DNA of 64,000 bases. It comes from Planctomycetota bacterium (GTDB taxonomy: Bacteria; Planctomycetota; Phycisphaerae; Phycisphaerales; UBA1924). This document shows positions 60,489 through 64,000 of this stretch, piece by piece. The notes below the pieces were generated by a model. The model had not been told where the DNA came from and searched no databases. It was given only the letters and a program-made list of their open reading frames with translations. Positions within the stretch are counted from its first letter, which is position 1. Every line of letters begins with the position of its first letter. The stretch covers positions 1 through 64,000 of the forward strand of contig CAUJHH010000027.1 in NCBI GenBank assembly GCA_963204725.1. The letters run 5' to 3'. A program made the translations under genes and the position numbers.

Positions 60489-61883
60489 ATGAGCATGCAG
60501 GTGCATTGGCACGAGGGTCTGTTCCTGCAGCCGCAGCATCTGCAGTTGGCGCAGCGCTTTGGACTGGAGGCGGCATGGTCCGAGCGGAAGCTCGCGTGGT
60601 CGTATCCGTACGGAGTGGTCGAGCAGCGGCTTTCAACGGACGATCTCGCGAACATGCGGGTTCGGTTTGACCGGCTGCGGGTCGTGATGCCGGGCGGGGT
60701 GATCGTGGAGTCGCCGGATTCGGCCGATCTGCCGGCGCTCGATATCAAGAAGCCTTTCGAGTCAACGCCATCCGGGCTCACGATCGCGCTCGGCGTGCCG
60801 CTCTACTACGCCCAGCGAGCCAACGCCATGGAGCCGGGACAGGATACCGACTGGCGCATCAAGCGGCTCTTCCGGGTCGCCGAGGTTGAGCGGCACGATG
60901 AGAACACCGGCGAGAACGCGCAGCCGGTACGGGTTCGGCGGATCAACGCGCGGCTTGTCATCGTCGGCCAGGACGACGCGAGCGATCTTGAGGTTGTGCC
61001 GCTGGTTCGAGTGGTGCGGGCGACGGGAGAAGAGAGCGGGCTTCCCAGGGTGGATACCGGGTTCATCCCGCCGTGCCTCGTGATCACCGGCTCGCCGATT
61101 CTGCGGGACATGTTGCGAGATCTGGCGAATCAGGTCGAGGCGAATCGTCGCGAGCTCATTGTTCAGACGACGCGAGGGGGCGGCTTTAACCTTGAGACGC
61201 TGCGGGGGCTGCAGTGGGAACAGATCTGGCGGCTGCGAACCTTGGGGAGGTTCGCGGCGCGGCTCGGCCCGCTCTCGATGGCGCCGGGAGGCGTGTCGCC
61301 GTTCCAGATGTATCTCGAGTTACGGGAGATGCTTGGCGAACTCTCGGCGCTTAGACCGGATGCGGACCAGTACTCGAGCGTGAAGTATGACCACGACAAC
61401 CCGGCGATCGCGTTCGTCGAGTTGATCACGCGGATCAGGGGGATGCTCAAGTCGGATGGCGCAACCGGGACGTGGGGCAAGGTCCAGTTCAAGAAGGAAG
61501 AGGGCGTGCTCGTCGCGGCCCTGGGGCCGGAAGTGCTCGGAAAGGCGAACGAGTTCTTCGTCGGGGTCAAGAGCGGCGAGGATCCTCGCGGATTGGCGCG
61601 GCTGGTTGAGGACGGCGACGAGTTCAAGATGATGGCGCGAAGCATGGTGCACCATCGAATCCGGGGCGTCAAGTTGGCCGAGGAGCGGCATCCGCCCCTT
61701 CAGCTTCCCTCGCAGGTCGGCCTGCACTACTTCAGGCTGGAGCGTGCGGAGAGCGCCCGGATGTGGGATCGGATTGTGGCTGAGAAGGCGATCGCGATCA
61801 AGTATCCGGGGATGGAGTCTCGAACGTTTGACAACGTGTCTTTGTACTACACGATACCTTCTGGCGGGGCCGACGATCGGTGA
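60489..61883 (+). CDS. tssK: T6SS baseplate protein TssK
   Basis: Baseplate component that links the phage-like tail to the membrane complex (TssL/TssM). The 464-residue protein starts VHWHEGLFLQPQHLQLAQRF, the family's N-terminal signature, and contains ELIVQTTRGGGFNLETL, FQMYLELREMLGELSALRP and LPSQVGLHYFRLERAESARM, in the expected order and length (440-460). AAGGA stands eleven bases before the ATG. It is followed 18 bases later by tssL, the usual order tssK-tssL-tssM. Confidence 0.93.
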   Translation: MSMQVHWHEGLFLQPQHLQLAQRFGLEAAWSERKLAWSYPYGVVEQRLSTDDLANMRVRFDRLRVVMPGGVIVESPDSADLPALDIKKPFESTPSGLTIALGVPLYYAQRANAMEPGQDTDWRIKRLFRVAEVERHDENTGENAQPVRVRRINARLVIVGQDDASDLEVVPLVRVVRATGEESGLPRVDTGFIPPCLVITGSPILRDMLRDLANQVEANRRELIVQTTRGGGFNLETLRGLQWEQIWRLRTLGRFAARLGPLSMAPGGVSPFQMYLELREMLGELSALRPDADQYSSVKYDHDNPAIAFVELITRIRGMLKSDGATGTWGKVQFKKEEGVLVAALGPEVLGKANEFFVGVKSGEDPRGLARLVEDGDEFKMMARSMVHHRIRGVKLAEERHPPLQLPSQVGLHYFRLERAESARMWDRIVAEKAIAIKYPGMESRTFDNVSLYYTIPSGGADDR

Positions 61884-61901
61884 CCGTGTGCGGAGAGTTG
61901 C

Positions 61902-62585
61902 ATGACGCTCCTTGAGCTTTGTGAGCCGTTCTTTCAGTATGTCTGTCGCCTCAATCGATCTGCGCGCAAGGGCGTCCGGTTCGAGCCGGCTGCGGTGCGA
62001 ACCGATCTGAAGTCCATGCTGGCCGAGATGAGGCAGCGTGCGTCCGGGACGCCGGGCCTCGCCGATCAATTCGACAAGATCGAGTTGGTACTGATCTATT
62101 TCGCGGACTTCATGATCAAGGAGAGTCGCCTGGACTTTGCGAGGCGTTGGGAAGAACTTGCCCACGAGCGGAACGAGCTGGCTGGGGACGAGGCGTTCTT
62201 TGACGTCCTCGACGAGACGCTCGCTGATACGAGCGAGCGAGCGACGGAACGGCTGGCGGTTTTCTACACGTGTCTTGGGCTCGGATTCTCGGGGTTCTAC
62301 ACCGGCCAGCCGGAGTACCTGCGAAAGAAAATGATGGAGATCTCGGCGCGAATCCGCACGATGATGGACAAGGACGACGGCTCGAAGATCTGTCCGGAGG
62401 CGTATGAGCACACGGACACCTCGGACCTCATCGAGCCACCCGGGCGCAGCCTGTTCGGGATCGGGATCGCGCTCGTGGGCCTGATCCTCGTCCTGATCGC
62501 GATCAACGTGTTCATGTACCAGTCGGCATCCAAGGACCTGCTCGACGCGATGGGCCGGATTATTCGAGCGGGAGGTGGGGCATGA
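61902..62585 (+). CDS. tssL: T6SS membrane complex protein TssL (DotU/IcmH family)
   Basis: Inner-membrane protein anchored by a single C-terminal helix; binds TssK and TssM. The 227-residue protein has the DotU core (LLELCEPFFQYVCRLNRSAR, LVLIYFADFMIKESRLDFA, TERLAVFYTCLGLGFSGFY) and a C-terminal membrane helix (residues about 188-211, FGIGIALVGLILVLIAINV). There is no peptidoglycan-binding extension. The stop overlaps the tssM start (ATGA). Confidence 0.92.
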   Translation: MTLLELCEPFFQYVCRLNRSARKGVRFEPAAVRTDLKSMLAEMRQRASGTPGLADQFDKIELVLIYFADFMIKESRLDFARRWEELAHERNELAGDEAFFDVLDETLADTSERATERLAVFYTCLGLGFSGFYTGQPEYLRKKMMEISARIRTMMDKDDGSKICPEAYEHTDTSDLIEPPGRSLFGIGIALVGLILVLIAINVFMYQSASKDLLDAMGRIIRAGGGA

Positions 62586-64000
62586 GCGCACTCTCACAGT
62601 TCACGGCGTTGCCGATGTGGGCCCGGGGCGTGATGGGGCTCTCCGTGATGGGCGGGCTGTTCCTTGCGGCCGGCGCGTTCGGCGGCCCGAAGGCGATGGG
62701 GATCCTTGTCGTCGGGCTCATCCTGATCGGCGTGGTGCTCATCATCTACCGCAAGGTTCTGAAGGTGCTGGACAAGCGCAAGTCGGCGCCGTTCACGGCG
62801 CGGCTGAGAGAGAACAGTGCTGCGGTCCCGCAGGGCATCAGCGATCCATCGCACCGGGCCCAATTGGACGACATCCGCAAGAAGTTCGAGCGCGGCCTTG
62901 AGGTGTTCAAGGAGCACGGCAAGGACATGTACAGCATGCCGTGGTACATCCTGGTTGGCGAGCCGGGGTCGGGCAAGACAGAGATGATCCGGCGCTGCAA
63001 CGTCGGCTTCCCGCCGGGGCTCCAGGACACGCTCCAAGGGACGGGCGGCACGGTGAACATGAACTGGTGGTTCACCAACCACGCCGTCATCCTGGATACC
63101 GCGGGCAAGCTGATGTTCGATGAGGCCCCTCCCGGGCAGACCACTGTCTGGAAGGAATTGCTGGGGCTGCTCCGCAAGGGACGCCCGAGTTGCCCGGTCA
63201 ACGGCATGCTGCTGGTGATCCCTGCGGACACCCTGATCGTGGATTCCGAGGAGCAGATTCAAGCGAAGGCGGGGCGGATCGCGGAGCAACTCGACAGCAT
63301 CCAGCGTGTTCTCGGCGTGCGGTTCCCTGTGTTCGTGGTGCTGACCAAGTGCGACAAGGTGAACGGGTTCCGGGAATTCTTCGACAGCGTTCGCGATCCG
63401 CAGCTTCAGCATCAGATGCTCGGCTGGTCGAACCCTGCGGATCTGGATGCGCCGTTCGCGCCGGAGGCCGTGGATCAGCACCTTCAGACGGTGCAGAGCC
63501 GCTTGCGTCGCCGGCGCTTGGGGCTGCTTATCGACCCGGTCCACACCGAGGATTCAGTGAACGGGCGTCGGATCGATCAGGTCGATGCGATGTACTCGTT
63601 CCCCGACGGCATCATGCAGATTGCGCCGCGGCTGCGCCGCTATCTCGAGACTATTTTCGTTGCTGGCACGTGGTCGACCAAACCCTTGTTCCTTCGAGGG
63701 ATCTACTTCAACAGCGCGCTGCGTGAGGGCGATGCGCTCGACGCTGATCTGGCCGCGATGTTCAATGTTCCCGTCGATGCTCTGCCCGAGGGCAAGGTCT
63801 GGGAGAAGGAGAAGTCCTACTTCATCCGCGATCTGCTGATGAACAAGGTCTTCCGAGAGAAGGGGCTTGTTACGCGCGCGAACAACGCGAAGAAACTCCA
63901 ACGCCAGCGTCTCGGTCTGCTCATGGCCGCGACCGCGGTTGCGGTGGCCATCTCGATCGGGCTCGTCACGTACAGCGGGTTGCGGTTCCGCAGCAAGATC
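62582..64000 (+). CDS. tssM: T6SS membrane complex protein TssM (IcmF), N-terminal part
   Basis: Runs off the right edge after 473 residues with no stop. Two membrane helices near the N-terminus (residues about 14-35 and 40-57), then a cytoplasmic NTPase-like domain with Walker A GEPGSGKTE (from residue 126), a Walker B-like VILDTAGKL and a guanine-type TKCD in FVVLTKCDKVN, and the family's FSVRDPQ/YLETIFV stretch. A third membrane helix begins near residue 455 (LGLLMAATAVAVAISIGLV). The large periplasmic part that contacts TssJ lies outside the window. Start ATG overlaps the tssL stop. Confidence 0.92.
   Translation, partial: MSALSQFTALPMWARGVMGLSVMGGLFLAAGAFGGPKAMGILVVGLILIGVVLIIYRKVLKVLDKRKSAPFTARLRENSAAVPQGISDPSHRAQLDDIRKKFERGLEVFKEHGKDMYSMPWYILVGEPGSGKTEMIRRCNVGFPPGLQDTLQGTGGTVNMNWWFTNHAVILDTAGKLMFDEAPPGQTTVWKELLGLLRKGRPSCPVNGMLLVIPADTLIVDSEEQIQAKAGRIAEQLDSIQRVLGVRFPVFVVLTKCDKVNGFREFFDSVRDPQLQHQMLGWSNPADLDAPFAPEAVDQHLQTVQSRLRRRRLGLLIDPVHTEDSVNGRRIDQVDAMYSFPDGIMQIAPRLRRYLETIFVAGTWSTKPLFLRGIYFNSALREGDALDADLAAMFNVPVDALPEGKVWEKEKSYFIRDLLMNKVFREKGLVTRANNAKKLQRQRLGLLMAATAVAVAISIGLVTYSGLRFRSKI

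Noticed and set aside
62594..63544. 316-residue minus-strand frame within the tssM region
   Set aside because: Antisense shadow of tssM; its translation is His/Arg/Glu-rich without motifs, whereas the plus frame contains Walker motifs and membrane helices.

Overview
The window is high-GC DNA with dense, short-gapped gene packing. It most likely comes from a Planctomycetota bacterium of the Phycisphaerae type. Grounds: a PEP-CTERM-like sorting tail ending in an arginine run (28812-29975), an ECF sigma factor translationally coupled to a membrane Ser/Thr kinase (30123-33112), type IV pilin-like genes, an enlarged Lgt, many lipoproteins, and frequent GTG/TTG starts. The lineage is inferred from gene content only; there is no rRNA in the window.

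Layout. 1-6465: the 3' part of a type IV pilus / pseudopilus operon (pilT-like, pilC-like, three pilin-like proteins, one of 973 residues with Ca-binding-like loops). 6512-9064 (minus): NAD(P)HX dehydratase and a secreted transglutaminase-like protein. 9178-16961 (plus): tatD-lgt-galE, a secreted alpha/beta hydrolase, an unknown protein, and a DUF255/YyaL protein with a fused DsbD-like C-terminus. 16971-18312: a DUF6584 gene and a RAYT (TnpA-like Y1 transposase) flanked by inverted, structure-conserving palindromes. 18334-25153: acyl-CoA carboxyltransferase with a coupled membrane protein, DUF5694 lipoprotein, small unknowns, a TauE/SafE permease. 25578-29975: 3D-domain protein, DUF58 protein, an HTH-like planctomycete protein facing a PEP-CTERM protein across a perfect palindrome. 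30123-37296: kinase/ECF pair, a large secreted HExxH metalloprotease, signal peptidase I. 37312-47781 (minus): one long translation-related run nusA-infB-ylxP-rbfA, then an HhH-GPD-like protein, a 1222-residue TPR lipoprotein and yebC. 48199-51392: fliM and dsbD, divergent. 51569-51640: a tRNA-Gly with its own promoter and terminator.

51914-64000 is the most interesting part: the beginning of a type VI secretion locus (tssK, tssL and the first part of tssM at the right edge), preceded by a 655-residue unknown protein, a TssJ-sized lipoprotein, a 1476-residue protein that joins a degenerate protein kinase, a membrane segment and a C-terminal FGE/SUMF1-like domain, and a 311-residue unknown. 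In Pseudomonas the T6SS kinase PpkA and the FGE-fold periplasmic protein TagR are separate partners in post-translational activation; here the two roles appear fused in one polypeptide, and both halves have lost catalytic residues.

Regulatory signals worth noting are a shared palindrome CTGACA-N6-TGTCAG upstream of two separate minus-strand genes (22735 and 25191), a 20-bp palindrome at 28703, and candidate promoters before nusA, the tRNA and the T6SS locus.
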